This document shows positions 45,157 through 54,195 of a stretch of 64,000 nt of DNA, piece by piece. The notes under the pieces are model-generated. The model did no database searches, was not told where the DNA came from, and was given only the letters and a program-made list of their open reading frames with translations. A program made the position numbers and the translations under genes. Within the stretch, counting starts at the first letter, position 1, and each line of letters opens with the position of its first letter. Source of the DNA: Paraburkholderia youngii (GTDB lineage Bacteria > Pseudomonadota > Gammaproteobacteria > Burkholderiales > Burkholderiaceae); the NCBI RefSeq assembly GCF_013366925.1, contig NZ_JAALDK010000001.1:806001-870000 (forward strand). Direction: 5' to 3'.

Positions 45157-45390
45157 TCAACGATTGCCGTCGAGCAGATCGCCGAGCAGTTCGTCGAACG
45201 CGGCTTGCGCGTCTTCGAGTTCCTGCAGCGCGGCGTCGAAAGTCTGCAACGCAAATTGCGAGGGTTTGCCGCTGCCTGCGGGCGGGAATTGCGATTGCAG
45301 CGACGCGAACGCCGTCTGCACACGCTTGGTGGCGGTCAACACGCGTTCCATTGCGGCGGTTTCTTCGGCTCGCGCCTTGTCGTGATCCAT
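45157..45390 (-). CDS. Small hypothetical helical protein
   Basis: This 77-residue acidic protein starts MDHDKARAEETAAMERVL and ends AAFDELLGDLLDGNR. It is predicted to form two long helices, without signal or membrane segments. GGAG lies before its ATG. I recognise no family; the codon use and heptad-like pattern support a real gene. Confidence 0.6.
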   Translation of the reverse strand: MDHDKARAEETAAMERVLTATKRVQTAFASLQSQFPPAGSGKPSQFALQTFDAALQELEDAQAAFDELLGDLLDGNR

Positions 45391-45476
45391 GAGAACTCCG
45401 GGGTCGTCGGGTTGCGTCGGGGCGGCTCGCGCCGCTCCTAAAGGGGACCAAAGGGGTGACTATGCCACGTTCGCGT

Positions 45477-45947
45477 TCAGGACAGCGGCAGACCGCCAAA
45501 CGCTTTCACTTCGCGCAACGACAAGGCCGATTCCACCGACGTCACGCCCGGCAGGCTGCGCAGTTCATCACGCATGAAGGTGCCGTAGTCGTCGAGGTCG
45601 CGCGCGACGATCTGCAGGATGTAGTCGGCGCTGCCCGACACGTTGTGGCACGACAGGATACGCGGGATGGCCTGCACCTCGCGCTCGAAGCGCGTCGACA
45701 CCACGCGGTCGTGTACCGCGAAGCGCACCAGCACGAATGCGACCACGCCCAGACCGAGCCCGGCGCGCGACAGCACCGCCCGGTAACGGTCGATGTAACC
45801 ATCGTTCTCCAGACGTTTCAGACGCCGCGCGCACGGCGTTTCGCTGAGGCCGACCATGTCGGCGAGACGCGCAATCGACATGCGGCCGTCGTTTTGCAGC
45901 GCGGCGAGAATCGCGCGGTCGGTTTTGTCGAGATCGTCGGCGGACAT
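45477..45947 (-). CDS. Lrp/AsnC-family transcriptional regulator
   Basis: This 156-residue regulator has an N-terminal helix-turn-helix (LDKTDRAILAALQNDGRMSIARLADMVGLSETPCARRLKRLENDGYI) and a C-terminal RAM ligand domain (VSGSADYILQIVARDLDDYGTFM; LPGVTSVESALSL). It is divergent from a LysE exporter gene, the usual pairing in which the Lrp protein senses an amino acid and induces its exporter. Control of the gene at 46104 is therefore likely. Confidence 0.93.
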   Translation of the reverse strand: MSADDLDKTDRAILAALQNDGRMSIARLADMVGLSETPCARRLKRLENDGYIDRYRAVLSRAGLGLGVVAFVLVRFAVHDRVVSTRFEREVQAIPRILSCHNVSGSADYILQIVARDLDDYGTFMRDELRSLPGVTSVESALSLREVKAFGGLPLS

Positions 45948-46103
45948 AATCGGAAGGTGCTTGCTGCGGGTTGGGGGAAGACACCATTAGATCTTGAAAT
46001 CTTAGCGTATTCCGCTACTTTCGGATTGGTCTGTGCCGAAAATCGCCAGCAAACGCTCCGCTTCCGATAGCAAGATGGAGTCTCGAACAACAAGGAGGCT
46101 CCG

Positions 46104-46784
46104 ATGATTTCCGCTCACCTGCTGGCCGTCTACGTGGCGGCATTGATCGTCGTTTATGCGGTGCCCGGGCCGGACATGGCGCTGATCCTGCAAACCAGCA
46201 TCGCGCGCGGCGTGCGCAGCGGCTTCGCTGCCGCCGCGGGGCTCGGCGTGTCGCGCGCGACGCACGTGACACTGTCGGCGTGCGGCATGGCGGCGCTGCT
46301 GCGCAACGCGCCGTGGCTGTACGACGCGGTGCGTTATGCCGGCGCGGTCTATCTCGCGTGGATCGGGATTCAGATTTTCCGCTCGCCCGGATTCGCATTG
46401 CCCGCCGGTGCACGCAACAGGCAAGCGGCCGGCGCGTCGCGTGTGGAATCCACTCCTTCGAGTGATGCAGATAGAGGCGCGCGGCCGTTGCGGACCGCGT
46501 TCGTCAAAGGTCTGCTGACGAATCTGCTCAACCCGAAGGCGCTACTGTTCTGCTCGGTGCTGTTGCCGCAATTCGTGCGGCCGGAAGCGGGGCCGGTGGC
46601 GTGGCAGATGATCGAACTCGGTGTCGTGCTGCTCGCGATCGGCGCATGCTTCGACGCGTTGTATGCGATCGGCGCCGCCCGCATCGCCAACTGGATGCGC
46701 GCCCATCCTTTGGCGCAAACGCTGCAACGTTGGACGTTTTCGGCTGCGTTGATCGGCTTCGCGCTGCGGCTTTCGCTGGATTGA
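46104..46784 (+). CDS. LysE/RhtB-family exporter
   Basis: This 226-residue inner-membrane protein has about six helices. It shows the family motif VPGPDMALILQTSIARGVRSGFAAAAGLG at residues 16-45 and GLLTNLLNPKALLFCSVLLPQFV near residue 140. Members export amino acids or related molecules. A segment of about 20 residues near 105-125 (after LPAGARNRQAAGASRVES) lengthens the central loop. The start follows AGGAGG. The divergent Lrp regulator suggests an amino-acid substrate. Confidence 0.92.
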   Translation: MISAHLLAVYVAALIVVYAVPGPDMALILQTSIARGVRSGFAAAAGLGVSRATHVTLSACGMAALLRNAPWLYDAVRYAGAVYLAWIGIQIFRSPGFALPAGARNRQAAGASRVESTPSSDADRGARPLRTAFVKGLLTNLLNPKALLFCSVLLPQFVRPEAGPVAWQMIELGVVLLAIGACFDALYAIGAARIANWMRAHPLAQTLQRWTFSAALIGFALRLSLD

Positions 46785-46847
46785 CACTCGAGGCCGGCAT
46801 GAGACTGCGCGAACGGGGCGCCGCGATCGACGACCCGCCCGCTCCCA

Positions 46848-47360
46848 TTACTGCTGCATCCCGCCCAGATAGTCGAGCTTACCGAGCTCGACACCGTTAT
46901 GACGCAGGATGTCGTACGCGGTCGTCACGTGGAAAAAGAAGTTCGGCAGCACGAAACCGAACAGATACGACGCTCCCGTGAACTCGATCGGCCCCGGCCG
47001 CAATTTCAGCGTGATCGTGCGGCTCTCCGAGCCGTCGATCTGCGCCTCGTTGAATTCCTTCAGGTAATCGATCGTCTTCTGGATACGGGCCCGCAGCTCA
47101 TCGAAAGTCTGCTCGACGTCCTCGAACTTCGGCGGCTCGACGCCGGCGAGGCGCGCCGCGCAACCCTTGGCGGTATCGCTCGCGATATACACCTGGCGCA
47201 GGAGCGGCAGCATGTCCGGCGCGAGCCGGGCATTGGTGAACACCGACGGTTCGATCTGCTTCGCGGCGGCATGCGCCTCGGCCTTGCCGAGGATGGCCTG
47301 GAGGTTGGTGAGGCCGCGAATCAGCACAGGCAGTGATGCTTGATACATCGAAATTGACAT
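46848..47360 (-). CDS. DUF1993-family protein
   Basis: This 170-residue protein starts SISMYQASLPVLIRGLTNLQAIL and contains LAPDMLPLLRQVYIASDTAKGCAARLAG and FFFHVTTAYDILRHNGVELGKLDYLG, all typical of DUF1993, a DinB-like four-helix bundle. The role is unknown. ATG 47360 follows AGAGGA; a longer frame upstream is less protein-like. It stands alone, convergent with the LysE gene. Confidence 0.9.
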   Translation of the reverse strand: MSISMYQASLPVLIRGLTNLQAILGKAEAHAAAKQIEPSVFTNARLAPDMLPLLRQVYIASDTAKGCAARLAGVEPPKFEDVEQTFDELRARIQKTIDYLKEFNEAQIDGSESRTITLKLRPGPIEFTGASYLFGFVLPNFFFHVTTAYDILRHNGVELGKLDYLGGMQQ

Positions 47361-47633
47361 GGGTTCCTCTGATTTCTCGATCGTGCGCGCGGGCGGCGCG
47401 CGCGGCACTGAAACGGCGGGAATACCGCTCCAGCATCATAGCGTGTCGCATCCGCGCCGCGCATTAGCCATTCGGACGACTGCCGCACGCGTCGGAACTG
47501 TGTTCGAATGCCTTGGTCGGACGCTTGGACGAAGTTCTTGAACAACCCCTGCCGCGTATCGCGCAAACGATGCGCTTCGTGCAGGCGCGTGGCTGACCGT
47601 GTGCGAAGCCACGCTAACAGGAGAGTCGACACC

Positions 47634-49193
47634 ATGGTCACCAAGCACCCATTGCCAGGCAGCGAGCGTAAGGTCGCGCAGGGCACCACGGTCATCGGGC
47701 AATGCGATCCCGCCGAGCGGATCGAAGTTTTCGTGATGCTGCGCCGCCAGCAGCAGGCGCAGTTCGACGCGTTGATGAAACGCATCGAAGCCGGCGACGC
47801 GAGCGTGAAGCCGCTGTCGCGCGAGGCGCTCGCCCAGGACTACGGCGCCGCGCCCGATGACATCGCGAAGGTCCGCGCGTTTGCGGCCGCGCATGGGCTC
47901 GCCGTCGTGCGCGAGGACCCGGCGGCGCGCTCGGTGCTGCTGAGCGGCACGATCGCGCAATTCCAGAGCGCGTTCGAGGTGAAGCTCGAACGCTACCAGC
48001 ACCACACGGCTGGCCAGTTCCGTGGCCGCACCGGCACGATCAGCGTGCCGGACGATCTGCGCGGCGTCGTCGAGGCGGTGCTAGGGCTCGACAACCGGCC
48101 GCAGGCGCGACCGCACTTCCGTATCCGGCCGCCGTTCGTGGCGGCGCGCGCGCAGCAGGAGTCGTTCACGCCGCCGCAGCTCGCGTCGCTCTACCAGTTT
48201 CCGCAGGGCGACGGCGGCGGCCAGTGCGTCGGCATCATCGAGCTCGGCGGCGGCTACAACACGTCGGACCTGAAGACCTATTTCTCGAGCCTCGGCGTCA
48301 GCGAGCCGACCGTGACCGCGGTCGGTGTCGATCAGGCCGGCAACAAGCCGAGCGGCGACCCGAACGGGCCGGACGGCGAGGTTACGCTCGACATCGAGAT
48401 CGTCGGTGCGCTCGTGCCGCGCGCGACCATCGCCGTGTACTTCACGCAGAACAGCGACGCCGGCTTCATCGACGCGGTGAGCCGCGCGGTGCACGACACG
48501 ACCTACAAGCCATCGGTCATTTCGATCAGCTGGGGCGCGCCGGAGTCGGTCTGGACCGGCCAGTCGATGAATGCGCTCAACAGCGTGCTGCAATCGGCGG
48601 CGGCGCTCGGCGTGACGATCTGCGCAGCGTCGGGCGACAGCGGGTCGAGCGACGGCTCGGGCGGCGGCGACCAGGTCGACTTCCCGGCGTCGAGCCCGTA
48701 CGTGCTCGCCTGCGGCGGCACGCACCTGAGCGCGTCCGGTTCGGCGATCACGCGCGAGGTCGTGTGGAACGACGGTGAACTGGGCGGTGCGAGCGGCGGC
48801 GGCATCAGCACCGCGTTTGAGTTGCCGGCGTGGCAGCAGGGTTTGTCGGCCACGATGACGGCCGGCGGCAGCCAGCCGCTCAGCGGGCGCGGCGTGCCGG
48901 ACGTCGCGGGCGATGCGTCGCCGTCGACCGGCTACGAAGTGCTGGTCGACGGAACGCAAACGGTGGTGGGAGGCACCAGCGCGGTCGCGCCGCTGTGGGC
49001 GGCGCTGATCGCGCGCATCAACGCGGCGAAGGGACAGCCGGTCGGCTTCGTCAACGCGAAACTGTACAAGGCGACGGGCGTGTGCAACGACATCACCGAG
49101 GGCAACAACGGCAGTTTTGCGGCGTCGAAGGGGTGGGACGCCTGCACGGGCCTGGGCAGTCCCAATGGCGGGAAGGTGGCGGGCGCACTATAG
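47634..49193 (+). CDS. S53-family serine-carboxyl peptidase (sedolisin)
   Basis: The 519-residue protein has an N-terminal Pro-kumamolisin prodomain (about residues 5-165; PLSREALAQDYGAAPDDI) and a subtilisin-fold catalytic domain. The Glu/Asp pair lies in GEVTLDIE near residue 247, the oxyanion Asp in ASGDSGSSDG, and the Ser in GGTSAVAPLW near 446. The C-terminal calcium site is ITEGNNGSF with GWDACTGLGSP. S53 peptidases work at acid pH. No signal peptide is seen at ATG 47634, which follows AGGAGAG, so it may be secreted by another route or act inside. An S10 peptidase gene follows 80 bases later, suggesting a joint role. Confidence 0.93.
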   Translation: MVTKHPLPGSERKVAQGTTVIGQCDPAERIEVFVMLRRQQQAQFDALMKRIEAGDASVKPLSREALAQDYGAAPDDIAKVRAFAAAHGLAVVREDPAARSVLLSGTIAQFQSAFEVKLERYQHHTAGQFRGRTGTISVPDDLRGVVEAVLGLDNRPQARPHFRIRPPFVAARAQQESFTPPQLASLYQFPQGDGGGQCVGIIELGGGYNTSDLKTYFSSLGVSEPTVTAVGVDQAGNKPSGDPNGPDGEVTLDIEIVGALVPRATIAVYFTQNSDAGFIDAVSRAVHDTTYKPSVISISWGAPESVWTGQSMNALNSVLQSAAALGVTICAASGDSGSSDGSGGGDQVDFPASSPYVLACGGTHLSASGSAITREVVWNDGELGGASGGGISTAFELPAWQQGLSATMTAGGSQPLSGRGVPDVAGDASPSTGYEVLVDGTQTVVGGTSAVAPLWAALIARINAAKGQPVGFVNAKLYKATGVCNDITEGNNGSFAASKGWDACTGLGSPNGGKVAGAL

Positions 49194-49272
49194 TCTGCAA
49201 CACAGCGCATCACACAACGACAAGACGTAAGAACGAGGACGCACGGCAATAAAACGAACCCTTGGAGCGATC

Positions 49273-50937
49273 ATGACGAATACAGAATCAGCTTCCGGTA
49301 GCCAGCATTCGCCGCACAACACGCACGCCACGGCCTCGGCCGGCGCGTCCACCGCCACGAGCACCCCGCACAAAGCCGGCGACCAGCCATTCTTCGACCC
49401 GGTCGCCTACGGCAACGGCCCGGACGATTCGGTTACCGATACGGTCGAGACGGCCGCGATCACGCATCATTCGGTGACCATCGGCGGGCACAACATCAAC
49501 TACACGGCGACCGCGGGCCACCTGGTGATCGTCGATCCGAGCAGCTCGCAGCCGTCGGCGACGATGTTCTACGTCGCTTTCACGCAGGACAATCAGAAGG
49601 AAGAGACGCGGCCGGTCACGTTCTTCTATAACGGCGGGCCCGGATCGTCGTCGGTATTCGTGCTGCTCGGCTCGTTCGCGCCGCGCCGCATCAAGACGTC
49701 GATGCCGGGCTTCACGCCGCCGGCGCCATATTCGCTCGAAGACAATCCGGACAGCCTGCTCGACAAAAGCGACCTCGTATTCATCAACCCGGTCGGCACC
49801 GGCTATTCGGCGGCGATCGCGCCGAAGAAGAATCGCGATTTCTGGGGCGTCGATCAGGACGCGGACTCGATCAAGCAGTTCATCAAGCGGTTTCTGACCA
49901 AAAACAACCGCTGGAATTCGCCGAAGTATCTGTTCGGCGAGTCCTACGGCACGGCGCGCAGCTGCGTGCTCGCGTACCGGCTGCACGAGGATGGCGTCGA
50001 TCTGAACGGGGTGACGCTGCAGTCTTCGATTCTCGATTACACGCAGTCGGGCAACCCGGTCGGCGCGCTGCCCACGGCGGCCGCGGACGCGTGGTATCAC
50101 AAGAAGCTCGGCGTCGCGCCGCGGCCCACCGATCTCGGCACGTTCGCTGAGGAGGTCGCGCAGTTCGCGCGCACCGACTACCTGGCCGCGCTGCGCAAGT
50201 TCCCGACCACCGACACCGCGACCGTCGAAAAACTCAGCGAATACACCGGCATCGACAAAACGACATTGCTCGCGTGGAGCCTCGACATCGCCGGCTACGA
50301 CAGCCGCGGCAATTCGCTGTTCCTGACCACCTTGCTGAAGTCGCAAGGCCTCGCGCTCGGCGCCTACGACGGCCGCGTGACCGCGATCGACACCGGCATC
50401 GCCGGCAAGATCGACCCGAACTCCGGCGGCAACGATCCGACGATGACCGCGGTCACCGGCGTCTACACGACGATGTGGAACGTGTATCTGAACGAGCAGT
50501 TGAAGTACACGTCGAACTCGGCGTTCACCGACCTCAACGATCAGGCCTTCAAGTACTGGGATTTCAGCCATATCGATCCCACCGGCGCGCAGAAGGGCGT
50601 CGACTCGAAAGGCAACATCATTCTGTACACGGCCGGCGACCTTGCGGCCGTGATGGCGCTCAATCCCGACCTGAAGGTGCTGTCGGCGAATGGTTTCTAC
50701 GATTTCGTCACGCCGTTCTATCAAACTGTGCTCGACCTGCAGCAGATGCCGCTGGTCAGTCAGCAGGTGCGGCAGAACCTGTCGGCGCGGTTCTATCCAT
50801 CGGGGCATATGGTGTATCTCGACGGCGGTTCGCGCACCGCTCTGAAAGCCGACCTCGCAAAGATGTACGAAGAGACGGTGTCGAACGCGCAGGCGCTCGG
50901 GCGGATCCGCGCATTGCAGGCGCGGGTGGCGAAGTAG
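49273..50937 (+). CDS. S10-family serine carboxypeptidase-like protein
   Basis: This 554-residue alpha/beta-hydrolase has the S10 landmarks: FYNGGPGSSSV (oxyanion), GESYGTARS (nucleophile Ser near residue 224), an Asp in ANGFYDFVTPF and a His in YPSGHMVYLDGG. All three catalytic residues appear present. The N-terminal 45 residues are Ser/Thr/Ala-rich with no normal signal peptide. S10 enzymes trim C-terminal residues, mostly at acid pH. It follows the S53 endopeptidase gene in the same direction, so the two may together degrade peptides. Confidence 0.93.
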   Translation: MTNTESASGSQHSPHNTHATASAGASTATSTPHKAGDQPFFDPVAYGNGPDDSVTDTVETAAITHHSVTIGGHNINYTATAGHLVIVDPSSSQPSATMFYVAFTQDNQKEETRPVTFFYNGGPGSSSVFVLLGSFAPRRIKTSMPGFTPPAPYSLEDNPDSLLDKSDLVFINPVGTGYSAAIAPKKNRDFWGVDQDADSIKQFIKRFLTKNNRWNSPKYLFGESYGTARSCVLAYRLHEDGVDLNGVTLQSSILDYTQSGNPVGALPTAAADAWYHKKLGVAPRPTDLGTFAEEVAQFARTDYLAALRKFPTTDTATVEKLSEYTGIDKTTLLAWSLDIAGYDSRGNSLFLTTLLKSQGLALGAYDGRVTAIDTGIAGKIDPNSGGNDPTMTAVTGVYTTMWNVYLNEQLKYTSNSAFTDLNDQAFKYWDFSHIDPTGAQKGVDSKGNIILYTAGDLAAVMALNPDLKVLSANGFYDFVTPFYQTVLDLQQMPLVSQQVRQNLSARFYPSGHMVYLDGGSRTALKADLAKMYEETVSNAQALGRIRALQARVAK

Positions 50938-51076
50938 CGGCGGTGGCGGGGCGTCGCGACACATCGCGACGTCGCGTTCTGCCGGTCTGCTCTGGCTCGC
51001 GGCGGTCGCCGCGAGCCGGCAAACGGTGCGCTGCCATCTCGGGCTTTTGTACTCATCCAGATTGATTGTGTTTTAA

Positions 51077-51796
51077 TTGCCTTGCGAATTGAACTACCGC
51101 GTGCCGCCGGCGCGCAGACGAATGAACGCAGGCATCGCAGACACGCATCGGCGCGGTCTTTCCCGCGACATCACCAGCAGCAATGACGCGGCCAACGCGC
51201 CGCGGCTCGGGCGCAAGAGCGTCGTTCGCCCGCGCGCGCACATCACACATCGTGCGCTGTTCGTTATCGTCGGCGCACTGCTCGCGCTGCGCATCGGGGA
51301 CGGCGCCGCGCAGCCGAGCGACGTCCTCGACGACCGCGTGACCCAGCAGTCGATCGGCCGGACGATTTGCCGCCCCGGTTATGCGGAAACCGTCGCGCCG
51401 CCGTTCGACGAACTGATGGCGCACAAGGACCGCATGCTTGCCGCGCGCGGGATCGATGCGGATGACAGCGCCGCGTTTGCGCTCGACCGGCACGTGCCGA
51501 TCATGCTCGGCGGATCGCCCGATGCGCCGGCCAATCTCGATCTATTGCCGTGGGCCGGCCCGCAGGGCGAGCGCCGCAAGGCACGCGCGGCGGCGATGCT
51601 CAAGCGCTGCGTCTGCGAAGGCAAGCTGAGTCTCGCGCAGGCGCAAGCGGCGATCGTCGGCAACTGGTCGGCGGTGTATGCGGGCTTTGGCCAGGCGTCG
51701 TGCGACGTGAGCCGGCTAGACGTCGCGACTGGCGACGACGACGGCGCCGACAGCGAAGACAGCCGGCGCGGCGACGCGCATGAGCGCGAGCGTTGA
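51077..51796 (+). CDS. Secreted HNH-like protein, motif degenerate
   Basis: This protein is up to 239 residues. A hydrophobic segment, HRALFVIVGALLALRIGDGAAQ, near residues 57-78 looks like a signal peptide, so the true start may be later than TTG/ATG candidates near the ORF start (ATG 51122 is one). The C-terminal half, ALDRHVPIMLGGSPDAPANLDLLPW then CVCEGKLSLAQAQAAIVGNW, mirrors HNH proteins that read DHxIPLxLGG, NLWPQ and VCxGxxxLxxAQ. The DH pair is DR here, so catalysis is doubtful. No partner is obvious. Confidence 0.6.
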   Translation: MPCELNYRVPPARRRMNAGIADTHRRGLSRDITSSNDAANAPRLGRKSVVRPRAHITHRALFVIVGALLALRIGDGAAQPSDVLDDRVTQQSIGRTICRPGYAETVAPPFDELMAHKDRMLAARGIDADDSAAFALDRHVPIMLGGSPDAPANLDLLPWAGPQGERRKARAAAMLKRCVCEGKLSLAQAQAAIVGNWSAVYAGFGQASCDVSRLDVATGDDDGADSEDSRRGDAHERER

Positions 51797-51867
51797 GCGC
51801 ATCCGCGCGCTGCCGCAGTCGTCGCGGAACCACGGTTCGCTGCCCTCATTTTTTTCGGAGAAACACG

Positions 51868-52218
51868 ATGACCCATTCCCGCCTCGCCACCGTTGCGCTG
51901 ACGATCGGCTGCCTGAGCGGCAGCGCAGCCGCGGTTGCCGCCGCGCCCGCGCATTGCGCGCCCGCCAATGAGCTCGAGATTCGCGGCGACGTGCCCGCGG
52001 CGCTCAGCTTCGACGTGTATCGGCAACTGCGCCCGCTGGATGCGCGGCGAATCGCGCTGTTCGAGGCCGCCGGCGAAGTGAAGCGTCTGCCCGACGGCCT
52101 GCCGGTTTGCCAGATCGCCGACGACGGCGTCGACGATCCTTCCGCGGTGCTGGTCCGCCTGCCGCACGGTAAAAATGCTTGGTGGGTGAGCGCGGCGAAC
52201 GTGCAAGCGGCCGACTGA
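51868..52218 (+). CDS. Small secreted hypothetical protein
   Basis: This 116-residue protein has a signal peptide (MTHSRLATVALTIGCLSGSAAAVAAA) and a short body with two Cys residues, ending NAWWVSAANVQAAD. ATG 51868 follows CGGAG. It resembles small periplasmic proteins common in Burkholderia, but I recognise no family. It lies 72 bases after the HNH-like gene in the same direction. Confidence 0.7.
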   Translation: MTHSRLATVALTIGCLSGSAAAVAAAPAHCAPANELEIRGDVPAALSFDVYRQLRPLDARRIALFEAAGEVKRLPDGLPVCQIADDGVDDPSAVLVRLPHGKNAWWVSAANVQAAD

Positions 52219-52458
52219 TCGGCGCGATCAGCCCGCCTTGCTGACATCCTCCGCAGGATGCCTTTGACGATGTGTCTGCGTGCCAGGCATGCAAGGTGCT
52301 GAAGCAGCCGAAGTTTTCCAGGATTGGCGCGACTGATTCAGGTACAGTGCATCGACGGGGGTGTTTCGCCGTTGCCTACGACACTGCGTCACAGTGTGTT
52401 CGCTGTCGAAGCGGGCTATCCTGAGAACAGGATGAAATTTGCACAGGAGATTGGAACG

Positions 52459-52623
52459 ATGGCTTTCTTTTTGTCATTGCTCGCTTTGGGATTGGGCGGC
52501 GCGACCGGCGTCGTCGCACTTCGCGCACTGGCCGTGGCTCAGACGAAGCAGCGTGTCGCGCTGCGACCGGTGCGTGTCTCCAGCTCTGACCGACTGACTG
52601 AGCGCCGGGCACGGCGAGGGTAG
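52459..52623 (+). CDS. Small membrane protein
   Basis: This 54-residue protein has a single membrane helix (AFFLSLLALGLGGATGVVALRALAVA) and a basic C-terminal tail. ATG 52459 follows CAGGAGA at good spacing. It lies 5 bases before the RRM-like gene, so the two are probably translated together. No family is recognised. Confidence 0.6.
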   Translation: MAFFLSLLALGLGGATGVVALRALAVAQTKQRVALRPVRVSSSDRLTERRARRG

Positions 52624-52628
52624 TCCGC

Positions 52629-52904
52629 ATGAACCTGACTGTGCGCAATATCGCCGAATCGTGCAGCGAGCAGGACGTGCGGGATTTCTTGAAGCGCGAA
52701 CTCGGCCACTACGCTAAACACGTCGAGGTGGTGGACGCCGGCAAGCCCAACGCCTACGCGACGGTGGAACTCGACGCGAGCGTGCCGTATGTCGGCGACG
52801 TGATCGCGCGGCAGATTCACGGCAAGCATCTGGGCGGCCAGCCGCTCGAAGCGAGCGCCGATCTGTTCAGCGACGAACCGCCGCCGGAGCAGCGAGCGCC
52901 GTAG
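52629..52904 (+). CDS. RRM-like small RNA-binding protein
   Basis: This 91-residue protein has an RRM-like pattern. MNLTVRNIAESCSEQDVRDFLKREL forms beta-1 and helix-1, and AYATVELDASVPYVGDVIARQIHGKHLGG carries the RNP1-like strand and second helix. The usual aromatic residues are partly missing (Tyr only in RNP1), so binding may be weak. It follows a small membrane protein gene by 5 bases. A strong stem-loop terminator follows. Confidence 0.7.
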   Translation: MNLTVRNIAESCSEQDVRDFLKRELGHYAKHVEVVDAGKPNAYATVELDASVPYVGDVIARQIHGKHLGGQPLEASADLFSDEPPPEQRAP

Positions 52905-52937
52905 GTGTAGGCGGCTCGGTAACGTCGATTCCTTTCG

Positions 52938-52988
52938 AAGGCGGTGGCCATGCGCGGCGTCGCGCGCAGGTCCACCGCCTTTATTCGT
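52938..52988. terminator. Terminator between RRM-like gene and nadE
   Basis: A 10-bp stem (aaggcggtgg at 52938-52947 with ccaccgcctt at 52972-52981) encloses a GC-rich loop and is followed by a T-rich stretch. It lies between convergent genes and can serve the plus strand. An A-tract is missing on the left, so minus-strand use is weaker. Confidence 0.7.
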
Positions 52989-53011
52989 TTGAGAGCTGCT
53001 TCGCTGTCTCG

Positions 53012-53872
53012 TCATTGCCCATCAGGTGACGCCTGCCAGTCGAACGGGGTGTACGGCAGCGCCCGCTTGTGACGCGTCGCGTTGTAAAACTGCAGGACCA
53101 CGTCACGCACGGTATCGCTGACCGGCTTGCCTTCGAGAAAATCGTCGATCGCGTCGTACGGGATGCCGTACGCGTCTTCGTCGGGACGAAGCGGCCGCAG
53201 CATCTCGAGGTCGGCGGTCGGCACCTTGTGCGCCAACGCGTCGGGCGCGCCGAGCGTATGCGCGAGCGCGCGCACGCGGCGCTTGCTGAGCCCGGCGAGC
53301 GGCAGCACGTCGGCGCCGCCGTCGCCGAACTTCGTAAAGAAGCCCATCACCGATTCAGCCGCGTGGTCCGTGCCGATCACGACACCGGAGCGCGCACCCG
53401 CCACCGCGTATTGCGCGATCATCCGCTGGCGCGCCTTGATATTGCCGTGCACGAAATCCCGCTGTGATTCGTCCTTGAACGACACACCGCTTTTATCGAG
53501 CGATTCGAGCATTGCATCGGCGGCGGGTTTGATATCGATAGTCAGATTTTCGTCGGCGCGAATGAAACGTAATGCCTCCAGTGCATCCGCTTCATCGCGC
53601 TGTTTTCCGTAAGGCAGACGCATGGCGACGAAACGCGCGTCGTAATGATTCGCCCGCAAACGCTCGACCGCGAGTTGGGCGAGACGCCCGGCCGTCGTCG
53701 AATCGACGCCGCCGCTAATGCCCAGCACATAAGTTCTCAGGTGGCTGTTGCGCAAATAGTTCGCCAGAAAATCGACCCGGCGCTCGATTTCGCGGCTTGC
53801 GTCGAATTTAGCTGTGACGTGCATTTCGGCCGCGATGCGGGCCTGGCGGGCGGCGGGATCGGATGGAGCCAT
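53012..53872 (-). CDS. nadE: NH3-dependent NAD+ synthetase
   Basis: This 286-residue enzyme makes NAD+ from nicotinate adenine dinucleotide, ATP and ammonia. The P-loop of the adenine-nucleotide alpha-hydrolase fold reads LGISGGVDSTTAGRL near residues 48-62. KDESQRDFVHGNIKARQRM and GTDHAAESVMGFFTKFGDGGADVLPLAGLSKRRVR are conserved. It lacks the glutaminase domain, so it depends on free ammonia. The gene stands alone, a core metabolic function. Confidence 0.95.
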   Translation of the reverse strand: MAPSDPAARQARIAAEMHVTAKFDASREIERRVDFLANYLRNSHLRTYVLGISGGVDSTTAGRLAQLAVERLRANHYDARFVAMRLPYGKQRDEADALEALRFIRADENLTIDIKPAADAMLESLDKSGVSFKDESQRDFVHGNIKARQRMIAQYAVAGARSGVVIGTDHAAESVMGFFTKFGDGGADVLPLAGLSKRRVRALAHTLGAPDALAHKVPTADLEMLRPLRPDEDAYGIPYDAIDDFLEGKPVSDTVRDVVLQFYNATRHKRALPYTPFDWQASPDGQ

Positions 53873-54195
53873 GATCGTTGTTGTCCTCGCGAGAGAAAAA
53901 GCGCTTGAAAGGGCTCGAGTATCGGGATGTGCCGCCGTATTCGGGCGATCTTTCGTCGAATGAAATCGTCCTTCGCTTTTGTGGCCTGATTTTCCGATGA
54001 CCAGCTTAATTGCGAATTAATTGCATTTCACTGATATGTCGATTGCGGGGAAATAGTCAATCGTTTTTGAATAGGTCCTAAGTTAGAGGGTATATTCATC
54101 GACACGCGTCAATTCGCTGCGTAACATCGATCGTAGCGAACGCCACCGGGATCCGGCGTGTCAATCAATAATAATCATGTTTGTTTCAGGACGCG
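53873..54195. other. AT-rich intergenic region
   Basis: About 320 bases between divergent nadE and the L,D-transpeptidase gene. It is clearly more AT-rich around 53980-54080 and should hold both promoters. No gene or stem-loop stands out. Confidence 0.5.
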
